Source: Monosporascus cannonballus (taxonomy: Eukaryota > Ascomycota > Sordariomycetes > Xylariales). Taken from it: a DNA stretch of 64,000 bases. The notes beneath the pieces are model-generated. The model searched no databases and was not told the DNA's origin. It saw nothing but the letters and a program-made list of their open reading frames with translations. A program made the position numbers and the translations under genes. The stretch spans positions 248,001 through 312,000 of the forward strand of contig QJNS01000050.1 in the NCBI GenBank assembly GCA_004154925.1, written 5' to 3'. Below are positions 49,730 through 59,800 of this stretch, one piece after another. How positions within the stretch are numbered: the first letter of the stretch is position 1; each line of letters begins with the position of its first letter.

Positions 49730-49734
49730 ATTCG

Positions 49735-50890
49735 ACAGTTTTAAATGCTTAAGGTCCTTATTTTTTTCCGTATAAGCACTTTAATTTGGTATTTAGGTAT
49801 TTAAAATTGCGATAATATTATGCGAAATTCCTATAATTAACGGGTAATCTTTATTTATTATTTGAAGTTTATACGAAAAGTGTTAAAGCGTTTTATTAAG
49901 CGCCCTTTATACAGTAGGCAAGCCGGCCTCCTTAAAAAATATATGTGTTAAGGTGGTTTTTCAGGCCGACAGAGTTGCTTTCGCCGTTAAGATAAATATT
50001 CGTTATAGAATATAAATATGCCAGCTTATTTTGGTATTAACTTTTTTTTTCCGAAAACGCAGTACTTTAAGGTTTAGCTTGCGGCGACCGTAATACTACG
50101 TTTCTGTGCCGTATAATGCCGTAGGAATTACGTACGTTACGATAGCTTTTCGAAGGCTGGCAGCTAAAAGGCCGTGTTTGATATTGGCCAGATTGCGGAG
50201 ATGCTGGGCGAGCGTTATGGTTTTGCCGGCCCGTTCCGTTACGTATTTTTTAAAAGTAAGTTTTCGATCGAACCATATTCCTAGCTACCTGAGCGCTGGT
50301 TTCCTTTTGCTCCCTTTAGCTTTCGGACCGGTTGGATAGTGAAATGTTCGTTAGTTACCACTGGGGGGTTACCCCTGTCTTTTTTGTTAGTGATATGAAT
50401 CATGCACTTTTCCGGAGCAAAAAAACTTTATTGTCGTCTCCCTATTAAAGAACGCGCCGTACGTCCTTTGCTAGTTTTACGTTCTCCTCGAATAACCGTG
50501 AGGTGCGGTATAGGCAAAGGTTATTTATGTAGCCGAAACGTAGCTTAGGGTCCTGCTGAAACAATTCCGCCAGATATAATATGTAAAACACCGGCGACCA
50601 GAGCGAGCCCTGAGGTGTACCGCACCATGCCCCTTTATATCCCGTAATTGCTCTTTCCAGGTACATTCTAACGACCCTATTTGTAAGAAAAAAATTCCGT
50701 TAGCCGCAGGACCTCCAGCGGCCACCCCGGCGCCTTATCCGTTCTAGCAGCCCGCGTTTAAGCAGAGCGTCGAACGCACTTTGTACGTCTATCGTAACTA
50801 TTAATACCTCCCGGCCAGCAGCAAACGCGTCTTTCACCTTATGTACGAAAGATGCTACCAGGTCTATCGTTATTCGGGTTTTTTAACACC
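49735..50890 (-). pseudogene. Tad-like non-LTR retrotransposon (LINE) RT fragment
   Basis: The minus strand encodes part of a LINE reverse transcriptase: near 50800 the block V-T-I-D-V-Q-S-A-F-D-A-L, then at about 50590-50650 the C-G-T-P-Q-G-S-x-x-S-P-V-x-Y motif, and at about 50520-50540 F-G-Y-I-N-N, where the family has F-G-Y-A-D-D; both catalytic Asp codons are now AAT/AAC. An R-L-F-E-E-N-V block follows. Downstream to 49760 are frame-broken traces of the region after RT. Best known relatives are Tad clade elements of filamentous fungi. The 5' part is missing. Plus-strand frames here are shadows. Confidence 0.85.
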
Positions 50891-51100
50891 CGCCATAGCT
50901 ATAAGAAATTCGGAATCGTGGCGCGGTTTGATAAGGCATCCTGATGATAGTATGTGAAGTAACTGTAAAATAAGTTGATAAGGATAAATGGTTGGGTATA
51001 TAATCGAGTGTAAAGGGGGAAAAATTGAGTAAAGATAGTCAAGAAACATTCGGAATCAAGAGAGTGCACATACATACATATATATATATCCACACAGAGA
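50891..51100. other. Unassigned transition segment
   Basis: Composition changes from AT-shifted to normal here. The 10-bp ATTCGGAATC occurs at 50908-50917 and 51048-51057, enclosing 130 bp, which could be a duplicated target around a small insertion. A short CA/TA-rich run lies at 51068-51090. No coding signal. Confidence 0.35.
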
Positions 51101-51486
51101 GGGAGAAAGGAAAACGAACTTCGTTAGTTAACCTATTAAGAACAGTCTGTGCAATTGATGCCCTTGTACAGTAAGTATTATAAGGTATTACCTTATACTT
51201 CTCCTAGTAAGCGGTATAATAAATGCAATAGGAACTGAGGAGCCTTATGCTATGTATCGTTTGCGACATCTAACCTTGCGTCCGAGCAGCTCAATCCTAC
51301 CCCTTGCCTAATTGCCTCTCCTTTAGCTTCATACAGTATAGTACCTAAAGAACGCAGTGACATCGCCCTCGCCACCGGAAGGTCTCTGCCAACTGCTCGT
51401 GAACCTCCCGCTATAGCAGCTTCTTCTCCTTTAGCAGAAATTTACAAGGGGCAGAAGTTGGGGTTAGTCGAACTTTGTTGATGGGG
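51101..51486 (-). other. Probable 3' untranslated region and LTR portion of the chromovirus fragment
   Basis: On the minus strand this follows the pol stop. A purine-rich AAAGGAGAAGAAG lies at about 51421-51433 (minus strand) and could be the polypurine tract, with an LTR from about 51418 to the left. I could not confirm LTR ends or a second copy. Confidence 0.35.
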
Positions 51487-51888
51487 TCATGCATTATCCG
51501 GGTGGCTCCGGCGGAACTGCTGTAGCTTCTCGCGACAGTTCTTCAAATGCGCAGCAGGCTCCCAACTATTGTGCTCGTGCCCACATCCTCCCCACTTGAT
51601 CAGGTACTCCACCCGCCTTCCTCGTCGTGAGTCCAGGGTCTCCTCGACCTTAAACTCGCCGTCTTAAATCTCCTTCCATGGCAGCTGATCCTTCCCCTCC
51701 TTCAGCTGTTCGAGAAATTCGTTTCCCTCGGGTGCGGAGGCAACTCTTGATGGGAGGGCGCGCCCCGTCGAGGAAGTCCTCTCGGCCAGTGGCTTGCGTT
51801 GGAGGCTTTCAGGTGCGCGGTCTTTTTGTCCGTGATTCGCACAAGCGTTCCACCCAAACTCCAGCCGGAAAGTCGCCACCCCGTCCAC
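51487..51888 (-). pseudogene. C-terminal end of chromovirus pol with chromodomain
   Basis: The minus-strand frame runs from about 51888 to TGA at 51487-51489, with one internal TAA at 51664-51666. After that stop comes a well preserved chromodomain: E-F-K-V-E-E-T-L-D-S-R-R, V-E-Y-L-I-K-W, H-N-S-W-E-P-A-A-H-L-K-N, and a final helix. The W-E-P motif and the aromatic positions are intact. Base composition is normal, so unlike elements A-H this copy largely escaped RIP. RT and integrase core are not found upstream (51890-52060), so it is a truncated fragment. It belongs to a different family from A-H. Confidence 0.8.
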
Positions 51889-51889
51889 T

Positions 51890-52420
51890 ATAACGCGCTT
51901 GAGGACCGCGTTTCCAAGTGGCCATTCCTCGAACTTTGCGACAGCGGATTTGACTGGGCTCCTCTTCCAAAGCGGACCCCTGTGAAGATAGCTGGCTGGG
52001 AATACGGCGCTGACTTTGGCAGGCGCTTTGGGCGTTGGGTTGGTCTTTGAGCCTGTTGTGATCGGGAGCTAGTGTAATGCAGATGTATCTGCCGCCTGGG
52101 TGCCGCTCCGCGAGTTGTAGGGGTCGAAGTGCTTATCCTGCGCCGTTTGCGTGGGGGTCCAATACGTTACAGCCGAATTTGGCGATTAATGCGTTATGCA
52201 GAAGAGACGTTAGGCACCCACGCAGGCGGCAAGGCTTGGAAGGTGGCTTTGCTTACCACTCACCGAAGCCTTTCGAAGGCCTTGCAATGAGACTGGAAAA
52301 GAGCCTACCAAGTTTGGCTGGATATGAGCCTGGAATACTGCCTGGAGGCTCGCTTTCGCCCAAGCGCAAATAGTTAAAGGCAACCGTCACCTGTATTCAT
52401 TGTATTATGGAAGCACTGAG
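51890..52420. other. GC-normal segment without identified gene
   Basis: Short frames on both strands have no recognisable motif. An inverted repeat pairs GCCGCCTGGGTGCC (52091-52104) with GGCACCCACGCAGGCGGC (52212-52229), enclosing about 107 bp. It may be further decayed transposon sequence or the upstream region of the NLR gene. Confidence 0.4.
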
Positions 52421-52422
52421 CG

Positions 52423-52725
52423 ATGATTCGAACGCAGCATCACAAGCCCAAGAGTATGGCTCTTTCGTGTTGCCCTCTGCCTAGGCTGCGAAGAAGGAAA
52501 CTGCAAGCCAGTGAACCCAATGACTCAACTAGGCTTAGTCTCGATACTAAATATGAAACATTCAACCCACTAGGAACCATCGACGCAGAAAAGGCACCGA
52601 TAACTTCGAATTCGGCATGCACCACTTTAACGCTCGGCTCACAGAACAACCAAGATGTAGATATTCAGGAACTCTGGTCCGAAGTCCAAGTCCTAGAAAA
52701 TCATTACTCCCAACTCCATGGCTAG
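52423..52725 (+). pseudogene. Possible 5' exon of the NLR pseudogene
   Basis: An open frame of 100 codons ends just upstream of the NLR region. It is Ser/Thr-rich, then ends with a helical D-I-Q-E-L-W-S-E-V-Q-V-L block that could precede the N-terminal domain. The frame (frame 1) does not continue directly into the next recognisable part (52925, frame 2). No similarity I can name, so it may be chance. Confidence 0.3.
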
Positions 52726-53784
52726 GGGCGGTTTAGATCTGCCGTACTGCAGGTGTCATGGAAAAGGGCACCCCTAGCAAGGGTCTTCGGATGATTGTTA
52801 TTCCTCTCCGAAGCCCTGTATCAGTGGATCGCCCACAACAAGTGAGATCAACGCTTCCTAGCTTCATACAAGTCAATATAACCTCAAGAGCTGTGTATCT
52901 GCTCCCTAGTAAGTGTGACAGCAGGTCATTCACTTCTGCCAGAGATTCGCACCCGCCGTTGACGTGCTCATCCAGTCTGGCGGCGCTGGAGGTCCACAGG
53001 CAATCTGGGGTGTGCTCCGGGTTGTTTTCATAGTGAGCCTGCCCTTCGACCAAACGTTACACAGCTTGTAGCTAACATTGCATAGATCGCAGAGACGTCG
53101 CTGGCTTACTTCCAATTTGTGAACGCTGCTATGACGAAGATTAGTGATATCTTGTCCATCTCCAGGGAATATGAGCAGATATACGTGTCTGATCTCAGAG
53201 TGGGCAAAGAATTGTCAGAGGTCTATCGCGAGATATACGCCTTATACGCATTCGTGGAGCCCTGAGAAAAAGTGGTAAGAGTTTCGAGAATACCGGTAAC
53301 CTTTATTTTGGAAGGGTTTAATGGAAATATAGCTTGGAAAAGATTTTTGAAAAACATCTCTAAATCGTTTAATGATGAGTTTAAAAACAACATCGACAGA
53401 CTCCAGACGCGGGCCCAGAATCTTCGTGATCAAGTCCAGCTAGCTCACATAAAACGAGTGGAGATATCATATGGCCAACTTCAGCGATCGATGTCCCTGG
53501 CGCTAGAGGACAGCGCGAGTTTGGTAGCTTGCGCTCAGGAAAGAGATTCGAAAGGTTTGAGAATACTCGCTCAAAGTGATCAATACTCTACAATGCTAAA
53601 ACTGGCCCCAGACCTTCTTAACGCCATATTAAAATGGCTCGATCCTATCGACCCTCAAGGCGAGTTGGACCGTGCAACAAAAAAGCGAACACCAGGTACT
53701 GGGACATGGATCTTCACGAACCAAATATATACCACATGGAGGCAAGCTCTAATCGACCATAAAACCAGCCTAATGACGATCTAC

Positions 53785-54124
53785 GGCCGCCCTGGCAGTG
53801 GCAAAACGGTGCTGGCGGCCGTTATCATTGATGATCTTGAGGCTCATGTCAGAGAAAATAAGATGTCCGAAGTGCCCATCGCCTACTTCTTCTGTAACTC
53901 GGGAGAAAAGGGGAAACAATCAGGACTGGATGCATGCGCGACAATTCTGTCCCAGATCGTGCTCCAGTGCCCCAGCACCCTACCACTGATGGCGAAAGCA
54001 TACTACACCTCTAAGCGATACGGGCGATCGAAGAGATCAGAGGGATAATCTTTTTGGCGTGCTCCGGGACGTTGCAGCATCATTACCACGAGTGTACTGC
54101 GTACTCGATGCTGTTGATGAGTGC
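53785..54124 (+). pseudogene. NACHT nucleotide-binding core of the NLR pseudogene
   Basis: Walker A lies in frame 1 and Walker B in frame 2; the frame changes between the A-Y-Y-T-S block (about 54015) and the L-F-G-V-L-R-D block (54050), consistent with one +1 or -2 change near 54030. Apart from this, both motifs are intact, including Lys and Thr of the P-loop and the D-x-x-D-E of Walker B, so the decay is recent relative to that of the retroelements. Confidence 0.85.
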
Positions 54125-55438
54125 GCCAATCCCGTGGAAGTTGCCCATTTGTATGGCGACATTGTGAAGAAGGCCTCTTCATTCAAATTGGTATGTTGCT
54201 CCAGGCCGCTGCAGTCTGTACAGCAGGCCTTCAGCTGTCCCCTATCTATTGTGCTGAATGCGGAGCTTGTGCAGCCAGACATCGACCTGTATCTGGAGCA
54301 GACCATGTTCAATTTGCCCTGGAACGAGCTCATTCGGGAGAGAGCATGCGCAAGGCTCTCGTCTGCCTCCGACGGGATGTTCCTATATGCGAACCTAGGG
54401 ATACAAGCCCTGAAGATGGCCGCGGATTATCACAACATTATATAGACCCTTAATTCTCTCCCTGAGGGAATCAATGGCTTCTATACAGAGATGCTGAATC
54501 GCCTATCGCTTCAACCGGTTAAAAGTCAACGCCTGGCACGCGACATTTTGCACTTGGTCTGCTTGAGTGAGCGGGCTTTGACATGGGCCGAGCTGGAACA
54601 TGCCTTGTCCTGGGACGATGGACAAGTCGTATTCAGGGCAGACCGAAAACCATTCAAGAGTGTCGTTCAAGAGCTGTGCTTTCCCTTGGTTGAATACAGC
54701 CAAGCCCGAGATGTCTTCATCGTCGCTCATCACTCAGTTAAGGAGTTCATCTGCAGTGCCGCTTCCTCATCAAAGCTGGCTGCGCCCGGATCCCAATTTC
54801 TTATCGACAAGCCTGAAGGCCATCACTTCATCACCACCAGGTTGTTGGCTGACTTAAGCGAAACTGAGATCGTGAATGAAACCAATGTTGACCCGAAGGT
54901 TCATCCACTTCTGGACTACTCCACCATGCATTGGTGCATCCATCTGTCCCAATCAGCTATCGAAGAGAAACTCCGTCAAAGGCTTCTAGCTTTCACATCA
55001 TCACCGCAGCATAGAAGAACGTGGATCTTGCGGTACATACTCAAAGATAGGGCCTCCCTACCGCTGCAGCGAATCATGAAGCTCCAGAAACTCGTCAGTG
55101 AAACCATGGGCATGTGTTCAGCCCCGACCTCTTTCTTTGTTGAGGACTTAGCTGATCTCCAACATGTTTTGCTTGAGCTCGACCAGCTGCTCTTATCATC
55201 CACCCGAGAAACCCTAATTTCTAACTTTGAAAAGTTGCTGTATGTTAGAGATCTCGTGCGGGCATATGCCATGGCCGGGGAGCTTCCCCGAGGCATTCAA
55301 CTCTTTTCCGCTGCCCTCGAGTCGACGCGAAAGACATTTGGCCCGCACTGTTTACAATCGCCCTGGCTGCTGAACAGCCTTGGATTATTGTACGGCCAAC
55401 AGCATGACGTGCAAGAAGCAATCAATATCCAAACGCTT

Positions 55439-55680
55439 CCATACTTTCCATACCTTTCCATACCTTTCCATACCTTTCCATATTGATTAATAATGGAATG
55501 ATAAGCTTAATAAGCGTTTATTTGCGAGTATATATAGCCCTGATTTTTCCCAACTGTTGTTGGGCTTCGATAGCTTGAATATAGACAATTCTATCTTCCG
55601 CGACACACCTTGAGCCTACCCTACACGTCTTCCCATACTAAACCTTCTAGGGTAGCCTCACCTTCTGTCCAAATTTTTAG
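55439..55680 (-). mobile_element. 242-bp insertion with (AAAGGTATGG)n tail: SINE- or truncated LINE-like
   Basis: It interrupts the TPR region. On the minus strand it ends in about four copies of a 10-bp AAAGGTATGG repeat (plus strand 55439-55483), typical of the 3' tail of a non-LTR element. It is flanked by imperfect target repeats AAACGCTT (55431-55438) and AAACAGCTT (55681-55689). Joining 55438 to 55690 restores the codon phase and gives a continuous T-L-A-L-S-I-Q TPR helix. An A-box-like TGGACAGAAGG lies near its minus-strand start, but a B box is not convincing. No internal coding. Confidence 0.75.
55440..55483 (+). repeat. 10-bp tandem repeat (CCATACCTTT)n
   Basis: About four copies, the first slightly shorter. 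It is the tail of the insertion described at 55439-55680. Confidence 0.85.
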
Positions 55681-56310
55681 AAACAGCTTGCACTCTCGAT
55701 CCAAGAGAAACATCTTCCACCAGACCACGTCGACCATATCGGGACCATAAACGAGCTGGGACGTCTATATCGTCACCAGGGACGGTACAAGGAGTCATTG
55801 GCGTGTCACGACAGAGCCCTCGGGATTCTTCGAGCTATTTTCCCAGACACCGATCTCCAGGTGATTTGGTCCATTAACACGATGGCCCGATGCCTACAGA
55901 AGAGCGGTTCTCCAGATGAAGGACTATAACTTCACAGACAGGCGCTTTCTGGGCAGAGACAGGTCCTGGGTCCTGATCATCCGCATGCCATATGGACGCT
56001 TAGTGACATTGCAAGGTGTCAACGCGACCAAGGTCTCCTTTCCGAAGCCGTGGAGACTTTGGCTGAAGCGCTTGAGCGCCGGGAGAGAGTCTTGGGTTCC
56101 ACGCATCCCGATACACTGTGAACGATCAATGATTTGGGTCTGCTGTATGAATCTCTTGGCCAACGTCAGAAAGCGGTCGAGTTTCATATGCGAGCGTGCC
56201 ACGGACAGGTTGACGTGCTGGGCAAGAACCATGCGCACACGGCGAAGGCTTGTTATTCCCCCTTGAAACATCGGCATATCCGATCACAGCGCCTTACAGG
56301 GCTAAAATGA

Positions 56311-56622
56311 AGAATCGTAAGCGCTGTGAGCCAGGGCTAGACGGCCAAATACAATGGGCTAGGGCTTGATGACGTGGCCGTAGTCGTAACTCTGGCCTCG
56401 AGCTTTTAGGAATATGGCTGGATCTGACATGTCAGGATGCCTTTAAGGAGTTAGGCAGACTCTTGGCTAACGAACGACAAAGTCGCCACTGGCCGACCCG
56501 AGGGCCTATCTGTCATCTTAGAACATACTTGTTAGGACCGACAAGACACTGGCCAACCGTTGTGGTTCGGTCTCGATCCACCACCCCGACCCTTCGATAA
56601 GGGGAGGGTAAGCGGCTAAAGG
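56311..56622. other. GC-normal intergenic segment
   Basis: After the NLR TGA (56308-56310). No frame or motif recognised. Its last eight bases GCTAAAGG (56615-56622) are the predicted target duplication of the putative hAT-like element that follows. Confidence 0.4.
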
Positions 56623-56800
56623 TAGGGTGAGGGAATGGGTACCCGTGGGTGACCCACGAAGACCCATGGGTCCTGATGGGTACCCATCCACTACCTATCT
56701 AATTTGGTGGGTACCCGCGAGTACCCATCGGATTTGCCAAGAACCCATTAGGTATCTATTAGGTCTTGCCAAGGACCTACGGATACCTAGTGGGTAAAAA
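56623..56800 (+). mobile_element. Putative hAT-like terminus with GGGTACCC subterminal repeats
   Basis: TAGGGTGAGGGAATGGGTAC starts at 56623 and fits the YARNG ends of hAT elements. It is followed to about 56795 by dense, inverted and direct copies of GGGTACCC, TGGGTACCCAT, GACCCATGGGTC and related words, the kind of subterminal repeats to which hAT transposases bind. Sequence past 56810 turns AT-rich. The other end is not in the window, so this is a hypothesis. Confidence 0.5.
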
Positions 56801-56809
56801 ATTTGCATA

Positions 56810-59800
56810 TAAAGCAAATCGTTTTAATAGTTTAAAATAATCTGAAATAATCCGGTAAAAGTAATAATATTAAAGAATTTGCAGCTAAATTATATAAAAC
56901 TTTTTAGGTATTATAAAACCAAAAAACGCCGATTTCCCTTTAAACCGAATTTAAATTTTGTTTAAAATTTTATTATTATTATTATTTTACGCATTATCCG
57001 AATTTTTATTATTTTGCGCGTTATTATTTTGTACGTTATTATTTTACGTATTATTATTTTGCCCGTTATTATTTTACGCGTTTTTTTAATACGTTTAAAA
57101 TTTTGATTATAAGCTTTGCCTAACGAAACGTTAAGTTTTTTACCGGGAGCCGCATTTTTTTACTTACCGTTTTGCTAAGTTTTAATAATGGCTTAAAATA
57201 TTTTTAATTAATTGCATTTTTTTATTAAATAATAATTCGTTTAACGTAAATGGCATATAAATTAATTATTATAAAAAATTAAATTATTTTAAAATTATTA
57301 TATATATTATTTATTTTTAAATAATTTAATTAATACAGTTTTTGCTACTTTTTATATAACGCTTATCATAAAAATTTAAAATCGTTATTAACTTTTAAAT
57401 TATTACGAAATTTCTTTTATTAAATATTAAAAAGGTACTTTTTTAAATAATAACTTAATATTTATTTAATATTATTGAATTTTATGCTAAACGGCAGTTA
57501 TATATATTAATATTATTTTAAAATTATTTTATTTTTTTAAAGAATATTTACTGCCAAATAAAACGTATCGTTTTCGCTTTTTAAAAAAAGCCAGGCGCTT
57601 AAATATTATTTTTTAGCCGGACGCTTAAGTATTATTTTCTTAACCGAAAGTTATTTTATAACGCGGGGAATTTTTTTTAAAGTTAAATAGTTTTTTTAAT
57701 TCCAAAATTAATTAGCGAATTGTTTGCCTAATGCGCATTATTTTGGCTATTATTATAATTATTAAATTATTAATAAATAATTATTTTAAAATTATAATTA
57801 AATTTAGTATTATAATGGCGTCAAGTTATTATTTATAATAACAATATAGTAATTAATAAATATTTCGCGAATCTTTAATTAAATATAAATATAAGCGATT
57901 TTTTGGGAAAAATAAAATATATAAAATAATATAAAATAATTAAAATAATTTTCATAATTTACTTAAATTTTTTATTTTAAAACTTTTATTTTCTTATTAT
58001 AATAAAAATAATATATATAATATTATTATTTTACAATTATTTTTTAATTTTAATTTCTATAAATAAATATTTTTCATAGTAAGAATTTATATATTATATA
58101 ATAAAAACAAATAATGAGTAAAAAAGAGGAAAAAATAATTTTATATTAAATTTAATCTGCCTTTAAAAGTTACGAATATATTAATTATATTACTTATCGC
58201 CTTAACCTAATAATTATAGGCCTGGTTTATTATAATTATAACGATAGATTTAACCTATCCCGGAAAAACGACCGCTTTTAAATAAGCGTTAAAATTTGAT
58301 TTTTCGAAATCTTATTTATTTATTTTTTAATAACGCCTTTATTTTTAATATTAGTTAATTTTTTTCTTTTTTTACGAAATTAATTTTTAAATGTAATTGC
58401 TTTATATTATAATCCGTTTACCTCAATAATTTAATTAGTATATGGAAATTCCTAGAATACTTAAATTTTACTTTTATTATTTTCTGTTTTATCCGGATTT
58501 TTTAAATTATTATTTAATATTCCGTAAAGTTTATTTAATAATAAGTTATGTTAATTCGACAATTTTCTTAGGTTTTCGATAAACGGAATTTAAAATGTTT
58601 TCCGTATTTTTTCCTTATATTTTTCGAATCGTTTTCGGATATAAATCAGGTCGTTATTATTATATATAATATCGTGATTTAAATTAAATATTTTAATTCG
58701 GATATAAAATAATATAATTAAAATTAATTTAAATTATTACAATAATATTAATTAACGGTTAAAATAATATTTTAACTAAATAAAATTCTAAGTACGTTTT
58801 ATTAATACGGTAAAATATTAAATATATAGTAAATTACGTACAAAATAAGCAAAACCGAAAAATGTATTATTAATCCGTTATTATAATATTAAAACAATTT
58901 CGTTTAAACGAATATTTAAATAATATAATTAAGAAATAATTTTTAAAATATTAATTAAATTACTTACGTTCGTATTGGAAATAATCCTTAATAATATTTT
59001 TTTACGGATTATCGTTAATATGGTATACCGAACCCCTTTTTTTAAAATTTGAATTTAATAAGAAAATTTCGATAAAGTTTCCGTAATTCGAAATAAAAAT
59101 ACGTACAATAAATTATATATTCTGCTTATTATATTTTTCCTAAAACTTTTTTTACGTTTATTTAAAGTATTTAATAATTTTTCCGTAAAATATATTATTA
59201 AATATTTTTAATTAAAAATCCTGTTATTAATTATTAAAATAATTACGGAATTTAATAACCGTATTATTTAATAATAAATAAATTAAAACGGAAAAATAAA
59301 TTCATAATTAATTTTTAATAAATAATATATTAATATATTTAAAAATTTTCGAAATTATTAACTTGGTACCTTTTCGTAATAAACGTAATTATATTAGTAA
59401 TTAATTAAGAAATTTAAAAGATATTAATTTTTTCGTATTTTTTATTTTTTTTTTATTTTTTTAATTTTTTATCGGGGTCGTATTTTTAATAAGTTTTAAC
59501 GATATGCTTTTGTATTTATGTAAATACTTAAATATGATTTTATATCCGTTTATTATATAAAAAATATGGTTTTTCTGGAAAAAACCGAAATTATTCGTTA
59601 TTTAAATAAAATATTTAAAAATATTAATTAAATAACTAATAAATTTGATACCGTCAAAAAATAATACATAACTCGCTTTTTTTTAATAATAAATATTTGC
59701 GTACAAATCTTTGAATTACGGGATATATTTTTATATTACGTAATAAGAAAAAAGTTACCAAATTTTAATGGCTATAAACGTTACGGATTATCTGAAATAC

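Larger units (their letters stand above)
52925..56310 (+). pseudogene. NLR/STAND-type gene (N-terminal domain, NACHT NTPase, TPRs), decayed
   Basis: Fungal NLR-like proteins are intracellular receptors, several of which control heterokaryon incompatibility and regulated cell death. The N-terminal part (about 52925-53650) is helical and resembles the domains that precede fungal NACHTs. The P-loop G-R-P-G-S-G-K-T is at 53785-53808 and Walker B V-L-D-A-V-D-E-C at 54101-54124, followed by a C-S-R-P block. A winged-helix-like region (from 54491) and TPRs (about 55250-56270) complete the layout. Lesions: a frameshift near 53045, stops at 53083 (TAG), 53263 (TGA), 54443 (TAG), 55927 (TAA) and 56119 (TGA), a frameshift near 54030, and an insertion at 55439. 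Three of the stops fit CAR to TAR change at CpA, as in RIP. I see no intron that would remove them. Product would be about 1000 residues. Confidence 0.85.

Noticed and set aside
52733..53053. Minus-strand frame of 106 codons over the NLR N-terminal region
   Set aside because: The plus strand gives the expected helical NLR N-terminal sequence (F-C-Q-R-F, I-W-G-V-L) in the same interval, so the minus frame is a shadow.
55916..56277. Overlapping frames on both strands at 55916-56277
   Set aside because: The TPR reading lies in another frame (frame 1, with stops at 55927 and 56119); these longer frames have no motif and are shadows of it.
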